A stretch of DNA of 64,000 nt. Source: Castellaniella daejeonensis. GTDB lineage: Bacteria; Pseudomonadota; Gammaproteobacteria; Burkholderiales; Burkholderiaceae_B. Below, piece by piece: positions 17,419-25,895 of this stretch (the first letter of the stretch is position 1; each line of letters starts with the position of its first letter). Below the pieces are notes generated by a model. The model had not been told where the DNA came from and made no database searches. It saw only the letters and a list, made by a program, of their open reading frames with translations. Location: contig NZ_BAAAFN010000015.1 of assembly GCF_039523555.1 (NCBI RefSeq), positions 372,001 through 436,000 on the forward strand. The letters run 5' to 3'. A program made the translations under genes and the position numbers.

Positions 17419-18933
17419 TCAGCCTGCGGGGACGGGCTCCGGCCCGGGCTCGTGCGTCTTGTGCAGCAGGGCGTAGAAGAAGCCGTCGCCGTCGTCGGGG
17501 CCGCCGGGCAGGATGTGGCCGGGCGCCGGCAGCCGCCGCGCTTCGGGATGCCGGTCCAGGAAGCTGCGGACCTGGGATTCGCCTTCCTGGGGGAAGATCG
17601 AGCAGGTGGCGTACAGCAGGTGTCCGCCGGGGGCCAGCAGCGGCCAGAGCGCATCCATGATGCGGGCCTGCAGGGCCGCCGTGCGCGCCAGGTCGTCGGC
17701 CCGGCGCAGCCAGCGGATGTCGGGATGGCGCCGCACCACGCCCGAGGCGGTGCAGGGCACGTCGGCCAGGATGGCGTCGTAGGGCTGCCCGTCCCACCAG
17801 GACTCGGGCTGTGCGGCATCGGCGCAGCGCAACACGACGTCGGAGGATTCCAGGCCCAGACGCCGCAGGTTTTCGCCCACGCGTTCCAGGCGCCGGGCGT
17901 CGCTGTCCAGCGCCGTGAGGCGCAGCGTGTGGCGCTCCAGCAGGTGGGCCGTCTTGCCGCCGGGCGCTGCGCAGGCGTCCAGCGTCCGCATGCCGTCTTG
18001 CAGCGGCAGCAGCTGCGCGGCTCGCTGGGCCGACGGATCCTGCACCGACCACCAGCCTTCCGCGTAGCCGGGGATGTCGCGCACGGGGCGGGGCGCGTCC
18101 AGGACCAGGCCGTCCTCGCCCACGGGCCGGGCACGCAGGCCGGCTTCGTCCAGGCGCGCCTGCAGCGCGTCCCGGGCAATGCGCCGGACATTGGCGCGCA
18201 GGGCCATGGGGGGCGGCTGGTCGGCGGCATTCAGGATCGATTGCCAGTCGTCCGGCCAGGCATCGCGCACGGTGTCGATCCACCAGCCGGGGTGGTTCCA
18301 GACGGCTTCCGGCGTGTCGGCCAGCGCGGCGTTCAGCGCTGCGCGTTCGCGCCCGTAGCGCCGCAGCACGGCATTGATCAGGCCCTTGGCCGGCCGGGCG
18401 CGCCGGTCGGCGGCGGCCGCTTCCACCAGCTGGTGGACCAGGGTGTGCTCATGGTAGACCGGTGTGCCGGGCGGCTGCGGGACGCCTTCGGCCTGCCGCA
18501 GGCTGGCTTCCAGCAGGCTCAGTCCCAGCAGGATCAGGGATTCGACCAGGCGTTCCGGCGGGCGCCGCGGCACCAGCAGCCCGCTCACGGCCCGGGCATG
18601 GCCCAGACGGCGCATGGCGTGGAAGGACAAGGCCTGGGCGGCCGGGCGCAGGGCGGCGGGTGCGGCTTCCAGCGCATCCGACAGGGACTGGCCTTCCAGC
18701 ACGGCCCGGATGGCCCGGGCGGCAGCGAGCAACTGGTCGGACAGGGCGGGGGATTGTGGCGATTCCGGCACGAAAAAATCCAGGGTGGCGGTTGGGAGAG
18801 CCTCCGGGTCGGCCGGCGCGGCTGCCGCGGCGGTGGCCGATGCGCACGCACGGCACTCGATCCCGGGCCGCGCCGCCGCCGTCTGCCCGGCTGATTCAGA
18901 GGCTCCTGGTACAGATTCCGTGGACTTTAGCAC
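17419..18933 (-). CDS. rsmB: 16S rRNA m5C967 methyltransferase
   Basis: RsmB methylates cytosine 967 of 16S rRNA with S-adenosylmethionine. The N-terminal NusB-like RNA-binding domain is about 60-195. The methyltransferase domain has DACAAPGGKTAHLLE (SAM site), DVPCTASGVVRRHPDIRW (motif IV cysteine) and YATCSIFPQEGES (motif VI catalytic cysteine). The 504-residue protein is longer than the E. coli form (429), mainly through about 60 alanine/proline-rich N-terminal residues. If the true start is internal, that extension would vanish. It heads the minus-strand operon leading to DUF4390 and ntrY/ntrX, and is divergent from rimO. Confidence 0.92.
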   Translation of the reverse strand: MLKSTESVPGASESAGQTAAARPGIECRACASATAAAAAPADPEALPTATLDFFVPESPQSPALSDQLLAAARAIRAVLEGQSLSDALEAAPAALRPAAQALSFHAMRRLGHARAVSGLLVPRRPPERLVESLILLGLSLLEASLRQAEGVPQPPGTPVYHEHTLVHQLVEAAAADRRARPAKGLINAVLRRYGRERAALNAALADTPEAVWNHPGWWIDTVRDAWPDDWQSILNAADQPPPMALRANVRRIARDALQARLDEAGLRARPVGEDGLVLDAPRPVRDIPGYAEGWWSVQDPSAQRAAQLLPLQDGMRTLDACAAPGGKTAHLLERHTLRLTALDSDARRLERVGENLRRLGLESSDVVLRCADAAQPESWWDGQPYDAILADVPCTASGVVRRHPDIRWLRRADDLARTAALQARIMDALWPLLAPGGHLLYATCSIFPQEGESQVRSFLDRHPEARRLPAPGHILPGGPDDGDGFFYALLHKTHEPGPEPVPAG

Positions 18934-18983
18934 CGATTGATTAAAATGGACGGTTATCCCTGTTTCGTCCCACCGAGAATTAC

Positions 18984-20306
18984 ATGAGCCAATCCCCCCG
19001 TGTCGGTTTCGTCAGCCTGGGTTGTCCCAAGGCCCTGGTCGATTCCGAGCGCATCCTGACCCAGCTGCGCACCGACGGCTACACCATCAGTCCGGACTAC
19101 GAAGGGGCCGACGTCGTCGTGGTGAATACCTGCGGCTTCATTGACAGCGCCAAGGCCGAATCGCTGGACGCCATCGGCGAGGCCATCGTCGAGAACGGCA
19201 AGGTCATCGTCACCGGCTGCCTGGGCGTGGAAGCCGACATGATCCGTTCCGTGCATCCGGCGGTGCTGGCCGTCACCGGGCCCCAGCAATACGAACAGGT
19301 GGTGCGCGCCGTGCACGAGGCCGCCCCGCACGAACGCCCGCACGATCCCTACGTCGACCTGGTGCCGCCCCAGGGCATCCGCCTGACGCCGCGCCACTAC
19401 GCCTACCTGAAGATCTCCGAAGGCTGCAACCACAATTGCAGCTTCTGCATCATCCCGTCCATGCGTGGCCGCCTGGTCAGCCGTCCGATCGGCGATGTGC
19501 TGGGCGAGGCCCGCCGCCTGGTGGACGCCGGCGTGAAGGAACTGCTGGTGATCTCCCAGGACACCAGCGCCTACGGGGTGGACGTCAAGTACCGCACCGG
19601 GTTCTGGGACGGGCGCCCGGTCAAGACGCAGCTGACCGCGCTGGCGCGCGCGCTGGGGGAATTCGGCGTGTGGGTGCGCATGCACTACGTCTACCCCTAT
19701 CCCCATGTGGACGAGCTGATCCCCCTGATGGCGGAAGGCCGCATCCTTCCTTACCTGGACATCCCGTTCCAGCACGCCAGCCCGCGCATCCTGCGGGCCA
19801 TGAAACGCCCCGCGTTCGAGGACCGCACCCTGGCACGCATCCGCCAGTGGCGCGAGGCCTGTCCCGACCTGACCCTGCGCTCCACCTTCATCGTCGGCTT
19901 TCCCGGCGAGACGGAGGAAGACTTCCAGTATCTGCTGGACTGGATGACGGAAGCCCAGCTCGATCGCGTCGGCTGTTTCCAGTATTCGCCGGTCGAAGGC
20001 GCGCGTGCCAATGACCTGCCCGATCCCGTGCCCGACGAGGTCAAGGCCGAACGCTGGGAGCGCTTCATGGCGCACCAGCAGGCGATCTCCACGCAGCGCC
20101 TGGCGGCCAAGGTCGACCGCACCCTGACGGTGCTGGTGGACGAGGTCGACGAGCAGGGCGGCGCCACCGCGCGCTCCATGGCCGATGCGCCCGAAATCGA
20201 CGGCAGCGTGCTGCTGCGCGATGCCGCCGGCTGTGCGCCCGGCGACCTGGTCCGGGTGCGGATCGAGGACGCGGACGAATACGACCTGTACGGTGTGCCG
20301 GTCTAG
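18984..20306 (+). CDS. rimO: Ribosomal protein S12 methylthiotransferase
   Basis: RimO is a radical-SAM enzyme that adds a methylthio group to Asp88 of ribosomal protein S12. The N-terminal methylthiotransferase domain begins VGFVSLGCPKALVDSE. The radical-SAM cluster motif CNHNCSFC lies at 148-155, and a TRAM domain forms the last 65 residues. The length of 440 is normal. A TAAAAT at 18942-18947 could be the -10 box, although no good -35 is visible. Its stop and that of the opposite methyltransferase share the same CTAG at 20303-20306. Confidence 0.95.
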   Translation: MSQSPRVGFVSLGCPKALVDSERILTQLRTDGYTISPDYEGADVVVVNTCGFIDSAKAESLDAIGEAIVENGKVIVTGCLGVEADMIRSVHPAVLAVTGPQQYEQVVRAVHEAAPHERPHDPYVDLVPPQGIRLTPRHYAYLKISEGCNHNCSFCIIPSMRGRLVSRPIGDVLGEARRLVDAGVKELLVISQDTSAYGVDVKYRTGFWDGRPVKTQLTALARALGEFGVWVRMHYVYPYPHVDELIPLMAEGRILPYLDIPFQHASPRILRAMKRPAFEDRTLARIRQWREACPDLTLRSTFIVGFPGETEEDFQYLLDWMTEAQLDRVGCFQYSPVEGARANDLPDPVPDEVKAERWERFMAHQQAISTQRLAAKVDRTLTVLVDEVDEQGGATARSMADAPEIDGSVLLRDAAGCAPGDLVRVRIEDADEYDLYGVPV

Positions 20307-21259
20307 GACGGGTCGTCGGGCTTGCGCGGCACCACGCGTGGGGGCTGCTTGCCCGGTTCCAGCGGGCGGGCGCGCTTGAACGTGGTGACGGGCAGGTCGC
20401 CGAACACCCCGCGCCGCGCGGCAACGCGCCAGGCGTGGCCGTAGGCGACTTCGAGGCTCAGGTGGATCGTGCCGTCGGCATGGCGGCGGCGTTCCAGGGC
20501 GCGGACCAGGCGTTCGCGCCAGGCGCGGCCGGGCAGGCCGCGGCGGCGTTCGGGATGGGGGTTGCCGCCCAGCGCGCGCACGTCTTCCAGCAGCTTGTCC
20601 GCGGTCTTGTAGGTCAGGGTGATGATTTCCTGGTCCATGACGGGATCGGCGAAACCCACCTGCAGCATCAGGTCGCCGAAGTCGTGCATGTCGACGAATT
20701 CCATGGGCCGTGTATCCAGGTCGGCCTCGGCCAGGGCCTCGCGCAATTCGCGGAAGGTGCCCGGTCCCAGGCTTGAATACATCGCCAGGGCGTCATTGCG
20801 CAGAACGCGCCGCCATTCCTGCAGCACCAGGTGGGGTTCCGGGTGCCAGTGCAGGGCCAGGTTCGACCAGACCAGGTCCAGGCTTTCGTCCGGCAGGCCG
20901 GTTTCGGCCAGATCGGCCTGGATGAATGCCGGCTTCGGCGTGGGTTTGTTGCGCAGCCGGTGCCAGAATCCGGGCTTGGTCGCGTAGCGTTCGCGGGCCG
21001 TATCCAGCAGCGTTTCGCAGGCGTCCAGTCCGATGTAGCGCTGGTCGGGGTAGCGGGCGCGCAGCGGATCCAGGGCATGGGCTGCGCCGCATCCCGCATC
21101 CAGGATGTCGTGCGGATCGATGCGGATGTAGCTCAGGCGGCGCAGCATGCGCTGGGCGATTTCCCCGTACAGGAACTGGGGGGCGTCCAGGGGCGCGCGC
21201 CGGGCGAACTGGCGCGTCACGGCCTGGGAGTCGATGGGCAGTCGGGGAAGCTGTGGCAT
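20303..21259 (-). CDS. BioC-like SAM-dependent methyltransferase
   Basis: This 318-residue protein has a class I methyltransferase core. ILDAGCGAAHALDPL near 52-66 is the SAM-binding motif I, YIGLDACETLL is motif II, and LVWSNLALHWHPEPHLVLQEWRRVL is the region shared with malonyl-ACP O-methyltransferase BioC. A C-terminal extension of about 50 residues, rich in arginine and proline, is unusual for BioC (about 250). No other biotin gene is near, so BioC function is likely but not proven. It is divergent from the ComF gene across 74 bases. Confidence 0.8.
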   Translation of the reverse strand: MPQLPRLPIDSQAVTRQFARRAPLDAPQFLYGEIAQRMLRRLSYIRIDPHDILDAGCGAAHALDPLRARYPDQRYIGLDACETLLDTARERYATKPGFWHRLRNKPTPKPAFIQADLAETGLPDESLDLVWSNLALHWHPEPHLVLQEWRRVLRNDALAMYSSLGPGTFRELREALAEADLDTRPMEFVDMHDFGDLMLQVGFADPVMDQEIITLTYKTADKLLEDVRALGGNPHPERRRGLPGRAWRERLVRALERRRHADGTIHLSLEVAYGHAWRVAARRGVFGDLPVTTFKRARPLEPGKQPPRVVPRKPDDPS

Positions 21260-21333
21260 AAACGATCAAGGCCTGCCCCGGGAAGGCCCGAAGCATGCTG
21301 TGATGGAGATTTCCTGCGGAAGGACACGCCATT

Positions 21334-22158
21334 ATGCTGCATCTGCCGATCGGCCGCTGGCGCGACTGGATCCCCGCCGACTGCCCTGGTTGCGGCCGGC
21401 GCCAGGGCGGCCAGGGGTTGTGTGCCGCCTGCCTGGCGAGCCTGCGGCCCGACCCGGCGAGGCCATGCTGCGGGCGCTGCGCGCATCCCCTGGACGAAGT
21501 GGGGGGGTGCCCGGACTGCGGTCCCGAACCACCGGCCTACGACCGCGTGGTGGCGGCCTTCGACTATGCCGGGCTGGGCCGCGACCTGATCCGGGATTAC
21601 AAGATCCGCCGCCGCCTGTCCCTGGCACGGCCGCTGGCAGACCTGCTGGTGCGGGCGGTGCTTGCCGGCGAGGCCGGGAACCCGCGGCCGGACTGGGTCG
21701 TGCCGGTGCCCGCCCGGCGCGAGTCGCTGCGGCGGCGTGGTTTCAGCCCGCCGGCCGAGGTGGCCCGGCTGCTGGCCCGCCGGCTGGGCCTGCGCTGCCA
21801 TCTGGACGGGGTGCGGCGGATGCGCGAAGGAGAACGCCAGGCGGTGCTGGACCGCGCGCTGCGCCTGCGGGCCCAGGTCGGGGTCTTCACGGCCTTCGGG
21901 GCCGCAGGCCGACCGCACCCGGCGCCGCCGGCGCATCGGGCATTGTCGGGGTCTGCGGCCGATTCCGCGCGGCCTTTGTCCGGCCGACGGATTGCGGTGG
22001 TGGACGATGTGCTGACCACGGGCGCGACGCTGCAGGCGGTGGCGTCGGCGCTGAAGGAAGCCGGTGCCGTCCGGGTGGAAGGCTGGGTCCTGGCCCGCGC
22101 CGTAAGCCCCGGAAGCGGAAGAGACGGCGGGCGGGGCCGCGGCCGGGTTCTACAATAG
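21334..22158 (+). CDS. ComF-family phosphoribosyltransferase-like protein
   Basis: ComF proteins take part in DNA uptake and transformation in competent bacteria. The N-terminus has a zinc-ribbon set of cysteines (CPGC, CAAC, CCGRC, CPDC within 18-65). The C-terminal type I phosphoribosyltransferase fold includes VVPVPARRESLRRRGFSPPAEVA and the PRPP motif AVVDDVLTTGAT. A stretch around 195-225 rich in A, P and S interrupts the fold compared with shorter homologues. A GGAAGGA ribosome site precedes the ATG. With dprA in the same window it is consistent with, but does not prove, natural competence. Confidence 0.85.
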   Translation: MLHLPIGRWRDWIPADCPGCGRRQGGQGLCAACLASLRPDPARPCCGRCAHPLDEVGGCPDCGPEPPAYDRVVAAFDYAGLGRDLIRDYKIRRRLSLARPLADLLVRAVLAGEAGNPRPDWVVPVPARRESLRRRGFSPPAEVARLLARRLGLRCHLDGVRRMREGERQAVLDRALRLRAQVGVFTAFGAAGRPHPAPPAHRALSGSAADSARPLSGRRIAVVDDVLTTGATLQAVASALKEAGAVRVEGWVLARAVSPGSGRDGGRGRGRVLQ

Positions 22159-22249
22159 GGCCCGCCGGACCGGCTCTCGAACGCGGGCGGGGCCGGCGAC
22201 AAGCCAGCGTGCGGCGATCCGCCGCGCGGTCCATGCCGATTCCGCTTCC

Positions 22250-22720
22250 ATGTTCCACATCGTCCTCGTCGAACCCGAAATCCCGCCCAATACCGGCAAT
22301 GTGATCCGCCTCGCCGCCAATACCGGAACCTTCCTGCACCTGGTGCGCCCGCTGGGCTTCACGCTGGACGATGCGCGCATGCGACGGGCGGGCCTGGATT
22401 ATCACGAGTGGGCGCGCATGCAGGTGCATGACAGCCTGGACGATGCGCTGGCCGCGATCGGCGGCGATCCCGCGCGGCGCTTCGCGCTGACCACGCGCGG
22501 CTCCGTACTGATCGGCGAACGCGATTTCCGGGCGGAGGATGTGTTCGTGTTCGGGCGTGAAACCGCCGGCCTGTCGGACGCGCAACTGGCGCTCTTCCCC
22601 CCGGCGCAGCGCATCCGCCTGCCGATGCAGCCGCAGCAGCGCAGCCTGAACCTGTCCAATGCCGTGGCCGTCACGGTCTTCGAGGCGTGGCGGCAGGCGG
22701 GTTACGCGGGCGGCATCTGA
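22250..22720 (+). CDS. trmL: tRNA (cytidine/uridine-34-2'-O)-methyltransferase
   Basis: TrmL is a SPOUT (knotted) methyltransferase that methylates the wobble ribose of two leucine tRNAs. At 156 residues it is the minimal SPOUT size. Family motifs are VEPEIPPNTGNVIRLAANTG near 5-24, FGRETAGLS near 101-109, and IRLPMQPQQRSLNLSNAVAV near the C-terminus, which forms the knot. It lies 91 bases after comF and 13 bases before the convergent gpsA end. Confidence 0.93.
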   Translation: MFHIVLVEPEIPPNTGNVIRLAANTGTFLHLVRPLGFTLDDARMRRAGLDYHEWARMQVHDSLDDALAAIGGDPARRFALTTRGSVLIGERDFRAEDVFVFGRETAGLSDAQLALFPPAQRIRLPMQPQQRSLNLSNAVAVTVFEAWRQAGYAGGI

Positions 22721-22733
22721 CCCGCGCCGGGCG

Positions 22734-23774
22734 TCATTCGTCGCGCGGATCCCGCGCCAGCAGGGCGGCCACGGCCTGGGTCGGAGCCACGCCGCCGAAC
22801 AGCACGTCGCAGACGGCATCGGTGATGGGCAGGTCCAGCCCGTGCTCGCGGCCCAGGGCCTGCGCGGCGCGCGCGCAGCGCACCCCTTCGGCGGTCATGC
22901 CGCCCGCCAGGATGTCGTCCAGCGATCGTCCCTGGCCGATGGCCACGCCCACCTGGCGATTGCGGGACAGCTCGCCCGTGGCGGTCAGGACCAGGTCTCC
23001 CAGCCCCGTCAGGCCGATGAAGGTATCCGCCTGTCCGCCCAGGGCCACGCCCAGGCGCTGGATTTCCGCCAGCCCGCGGGTGATCAGGGCGGCGCGGGCA
23101 TTGGTGCCCAGCCTCAGCCCGTCGCTGATGCCGCAGGCGATGGCCATGACGTTCTTCAGTGCGCCGCCGACTTCCACACCCATGACGTCGCGGGTGCCGT
23201 AGATGCGCGCCTGGGTGCCGTGGAAGGCCGCCTGGGCGGCACGGCCGGTATCCGGATCGCGGCTGGCGACCGCCAGGGCAACCGGCAGCCCCTGGGCGAC
23301 CTCGCGGGCGAAGGATGGACCCGACAGCACGCCGGTGCGCAGCCAGGCGGTGCCGGGCAGCGTTTCGGCGACGATCTGGTGCGGCCACTGGTGCGTATCG
23401 GGGCTGATGCCCTTGCAGGTCCACAACAGGTGGACCGGTGCGGAACCCGGGACGCGGGCGGGCAGCGCCTGGGCAAGACGCCGGCAGACGTCGGCCAGGC
23501 CCGACATGGGCACGCCCAGCACGATCAGGCGGTCGGCCTGATCGGGGCCTTCCAGGACGTGCGCCAGCGCGGCGCCGAAGTCAGCCGTGGCCCGCAGGGC
23601 GGGCGGCAGGGCGATGTCGGGCAGGTGGCGCGGATTGACGTGCCGCTGGCCGATGGACAGCGCCTGGTCCGGGTCGCGGGCCCAGATCAGGGTGTCGGAC
23701 CGGGCGCTGGCCAGGGCCGCCAGGGCGGTGCCCCAGCTGCCCGCACCCAGGACGCAAAGCCGGACCGGCGCCAT
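22734..23774 (-). CDS. gpsA: NAD(P)-dependent glycerol-3-phosphate dehydrogenase
   Basis: GpsA makes sn-glycerol-3-phosphate from dihydroxyacetone phosphate for phospholipid synthesis. The nucleotide-binding GAGSWGTAL is at 10-18. GVEVGGALKNVMAIACGISDG carries the catalytic lysine, and LTGLGDLVLTATGELSRN is the C-terminal substrate domain. The 346-residue length is slightly above the usual 330-340. It follows secB by 19 bases, and secB-gpsA linkage is common across proteobacteria. Confidence 0.95.
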   Translation of the reverse strand: MAPVRLCVLGAGSWGTALAALASARSDTLIWARDPDQALSIGQRHVNPRHLPDIALPPALRATADFGAALAHVLEGPDQADRLIVLGVPMSGLADVCRRLAQALPARVPGSAPVHLLWTCKGISPDTHQWPHQIVAETLPGTAWLRTGVLSGPSFAREVAQGLPVALAVASRDPDTGRAAQAAFHGTQARIYGTRDVMGVEVGGALKNVMAIACGISDGLRLGTNARAALITRGLAEIQRLGVALGGQADTFIGLTGLGDLVLTATGELSRNRQVGVAIGQGRSLDDILAGGMTAEGVRCARAAQALGREHGLDLPITDAVCDVLFGGVAPTQAVAALLARDPRDE

Positions 23775-23793
23775 GACGTGCGGGCCCCGCCGG

Positions 23794-24297
23794 TCAGTTG
23801 CGGGCGCCGGGCGGCAGGATCAGGCCGGAGTCTTCGTCCTTGGCCTGTTCCGACTGCTGCGCCAGGCGCTGTTCGTACAGGGCCTGGAAGTTCATCTCGC
23901 TCAGGTGCAGCGGCGGCAGCGAGGTGCGCGTGATCGCGTCGGCGACGTTGGCGCGCAGGTAGGGATAGAGCATGGTCGGGCAGACGATGCCCAGCAGCGG
24001 ATCGAGCTGTTCCGCCGGGATGTTGGCGGCCTCGAAGATGCCGGCCTGGCAGAGCTCGACCAGGTACAGGACCTTGTCGCCGATGCGCGTGGTCACCGTG
24101 GCGGTCACCGTGGATTCGAACACGGTTTCCGCCAGGCGCTGGCCGCCGACCTGGATCGAGACCTCGACCGTCGGGCCTTCCTGTTCGAGGAAGATTTCCG
24201 GCGCGTTGGGCATTTCCAGCGACAGGTCTTTGACGTAGGTGCGCTGCAGGCCGAAGCTGGGGGCCTGGCCGTTCTGGGAGTTGTTTTCGTCGGACAT
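23794..24297 (-). CDS. secB: Protein-export chaperone SecB
   Basis: SecB is a tetrameric cytosolic chaperone that keeps preproteins unfolded and passes them to SecA. The sequence shows FGLQRTYVKDLSLEMPNAP near 15-33, VEVSIQVGGQRL, and the conserved block GIVCPTMLYPYLRANVADAITR near 103-124. The ATG at 24297 gives 167 residues, a normal size; a longer reading frame continues upstream through the grxC region but is not coding. It sits between grxC and gpsA on the same strand. Confidence 0.96.
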   Translation of the reverse strand: MSDENNSQNGQAPSFGLQRTYVKDLSLEMPNAPEIFLEQEGPTVEVSIQVGGQRLAETVFESTVTATVTTRIGDKVLYLVELCQAGIFEAANIPAEQLDPLLGIVCPTMLYPYLRANVADAITRTSLPPLHLSEMNFQALYEQRLAQQSEQAKDEDSGLILPPGARN

Positions 24298-24344
24298 GGG
24301 GGGATTCCGGAGTGGGGTGGGAGGCGGCGCTGGGCCGTGTGGGG

Positions 24345-24602
24345 TCAGGCCTGCAGCAGGGGCAGCAGGCCGCCGGCGCGGTCCAGCGCCGAAAGGTCGT
24401 CGAAGCCGCCGATGTGGCGTTCGTCGATGTAGATCTGCGGGACGGTGCGCCGGCCGGTGCGTTCCATCATGATGGCGCGCTGGGCCGGGTCGCGGTCGAT
24501 GAAGATCTTGTGGATCTCGCTGACGCCGCGCTGCTTGAGCAGCATCTCGGCGCGCACGCAGTAAGGGCACACGGAGGTGCAGTACATGGAAACTTGGGCC
24601 AT
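24345..24602 (-). CDS. grxC: Glutaredoxin 3
   Basis: This 85-residue dithiol glutaredoxin reduces protein disulfides and glutathione mixed disulfides. The active site CPYC is at 12-15, with the TVPQIYIDERHIGGFDDL block near 53-70 containing the cis-proline and glutathione-binding GG. The start at 24602 gives the typical MAQVSMYCTSVCPYC N-terminus. It lies between the rhodanese and secB genes, a frequent order in betaproteobacteria. Confidence 0.95.
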   Translation of the reverse strand: MAQVSMYCTSVCPYCVRAEMLLKQRGVSEIHKIFIDRDPAQRAIMMERTGRRTVPQIYIDERHIGGFDDLSALDRAGGLLPLLQA

Positions 24603-24619
24603 GAGGGGATGTTTTCCGG

Positions 24620-25030
24620 TCAGGATTTCTTCAGGGGCAGGCCGCCTTCGGTCCAGGCGTTCAACCCGCCATCGAGGCAGGATACCCGATCGAAGCCATG
24701 CTTGCGCAATTGGGCCACGGCCTTGGCGCTGTCGCGCCCATGGGCGTCCACGAGCACGATGGGCTTGTCCTTGGGCAGGCTGTTGACGTGCGACTCCAGC
24801 GTGTCCAGGGGGATGTTGCGGGCCTGGGCGATGGCGCCGGCCTTGAACTGGTCGGCGGGCCTGACGTCCACGAACAGGCCGTGTTCCTGGTTGACCAGGC
24901 GGATGGCTTCGGCCAGGGCGACGCGCCCCGTCGAGCGGCCTCTGGACAGGCTGGGCCACAGCAGCAGGCCCCCGGAAGCCAGGGCGATGAGCAGGATCCA
25001 GATGTTGTTCTGGCTGAGTAAGAAGTCCAC
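24620..25030 (-). CDS. Membrane-anchored rhodanese-like protein (YibN type)
   Basis: I placed the start at a GTG (25030) preceded six bases upstream by AGGA; a TTG at 25066 would add 12 residues. The protein of about 136 residues has one N-terminal membrane helix (IWILLIALASGGLLLWP) and then a rhodanese domain facing the cytoplasm or membrane surface. The usual catalytic Cys loop reads VDAHGRDS, without cysteine, so classical sulfurtransferase activity is doubtful. A cysteine does occur later in VSCLDGG. It is divergent from gpmA and upstream of grxC-secB. Confidence 0.82.
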   Translation of the reverse strand: MDFLLSQNNIWILLIALASGGLLLWPSLSRGRSTGRVALAEAIRLVNQEHGLFVDVRPADQFKAGAIAQARNIPLDTLESHVNSLPKDKPIVLVDAHGRDSAKAVAQLRKHGFDRVSCLDGGLNAWTEGGLPLKKS

Positions 25031-25119
25031 GGCGATTCCTGTCCTGTAACGGCGGTAAAAAAACAAATGCCCGGGGATTATAAAATGGTCGGCAGTTTTG
25101 GACTTTGCGGGCTGCGAAC

Positions 25120-25872
25120 ATGCACAAACTGGTACTCATGCGCCATGGCGAAAGCCAATGGAATCTCGAAAACCGTTTCACGGGCTGGACCGACGTGGAT
25201 CTCACCGAAACCGGCCGCGAACAGGCGCGCCAGGCGGGGGAACTCCTGCGCGCGCAGGGCTATGAATTCGATCTCGCGTTCGCCTCGGTGCTCAAGCGCG
25301 CCATCCGCACGCTGTGGATCGCGCTGGATGCCATGGATGCCATCCATACGCCCATCGGCCTGAACTGGCGGCTGAACGAACGCCACTATGGCGCGTTGCA
25401 GGGGCTGAACAAGGCCGAGACCGCGGCCCGTTACGGCGAAGCCCAGGTGCTGCAATGGCGCCGTGCCTATGCGATCGCCCCGGACCCCCTGGCCGAGGAC
25501 GATCCGCGCCATCCGCGCTTCGACGCCCGCTACCGCCGGGTGCCGGCCGGCGAGCTGCCGGCCACGGAATGCCTGCGCGACACGGTGGCGCGCGTCGTGC
25601 CTTTCTGGAACGAATCCATCGCGCCCGCCATCCGCTCCGGCCGGCGGGTGCTGGTCTCGGCCCACGGCAACAGCCTGCGCGCCCTGATCAAGCACCTGGA
25701 CGGCATTTCGGACGAGGACATCGTCGGCCTGAACATCCCGACCGGTCAACCCCTGGTCTACGAACTGGACGACGATCTGCGTCCCCTGCGCCACTACTAC
25801 CTGGGCGACGAGGAGCAGATCCGCGCCGCCATGCAGGCGGTCGCCAACCAGGGCAAGGCAAAGGCGGTCTAG
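25120..25872 (+). CDS. gpmA: 2,3-bisphosphoglycerate-dependent phosphoglycerate mutase
   Basis: GpmA interconverts 3- and 2-phosphoglycerate in glycolysis. The phospho-histidine motif RHGESQWN is at 8-15 (His9), and the second catalytic histidine is in VLVSAHGNSLRALIKHL near 180-196. The ATG at 25120 gives 250 residues and the classical MHKLVLMRHGE start; an upstream TTG at 25105 is unlikely. The 89-base divergent region contains TATAAAAT at 25079-25086, a possible -10 element. It is followed 23 bases later by envC. Confidence 0.95.
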   Translation: MHKLVLMRHGESQWNLENRFTGWTDVDLTETGREQARQAGELLRAQGYEFDLAFASVLKRAIRTLWIALDAMDAIHTPIGLNWRLNERHYGALQGLNKAETAARYGEAQVLQWRRAYAIAPDPLAEDDPRHPRFDARYRRVPAGELPATECLRDTVARVVPFWNESIAPAIRSGRRVLVSAHGNSLRALIKHLDGISDEDIVGLNIPTGQPLVYELDDDLRPLRHYYLGDEEQIRAAMQAVANQGKAKAV

Positions 25873-25895
25873 CGTCCACCGGTCCCGACCCGATC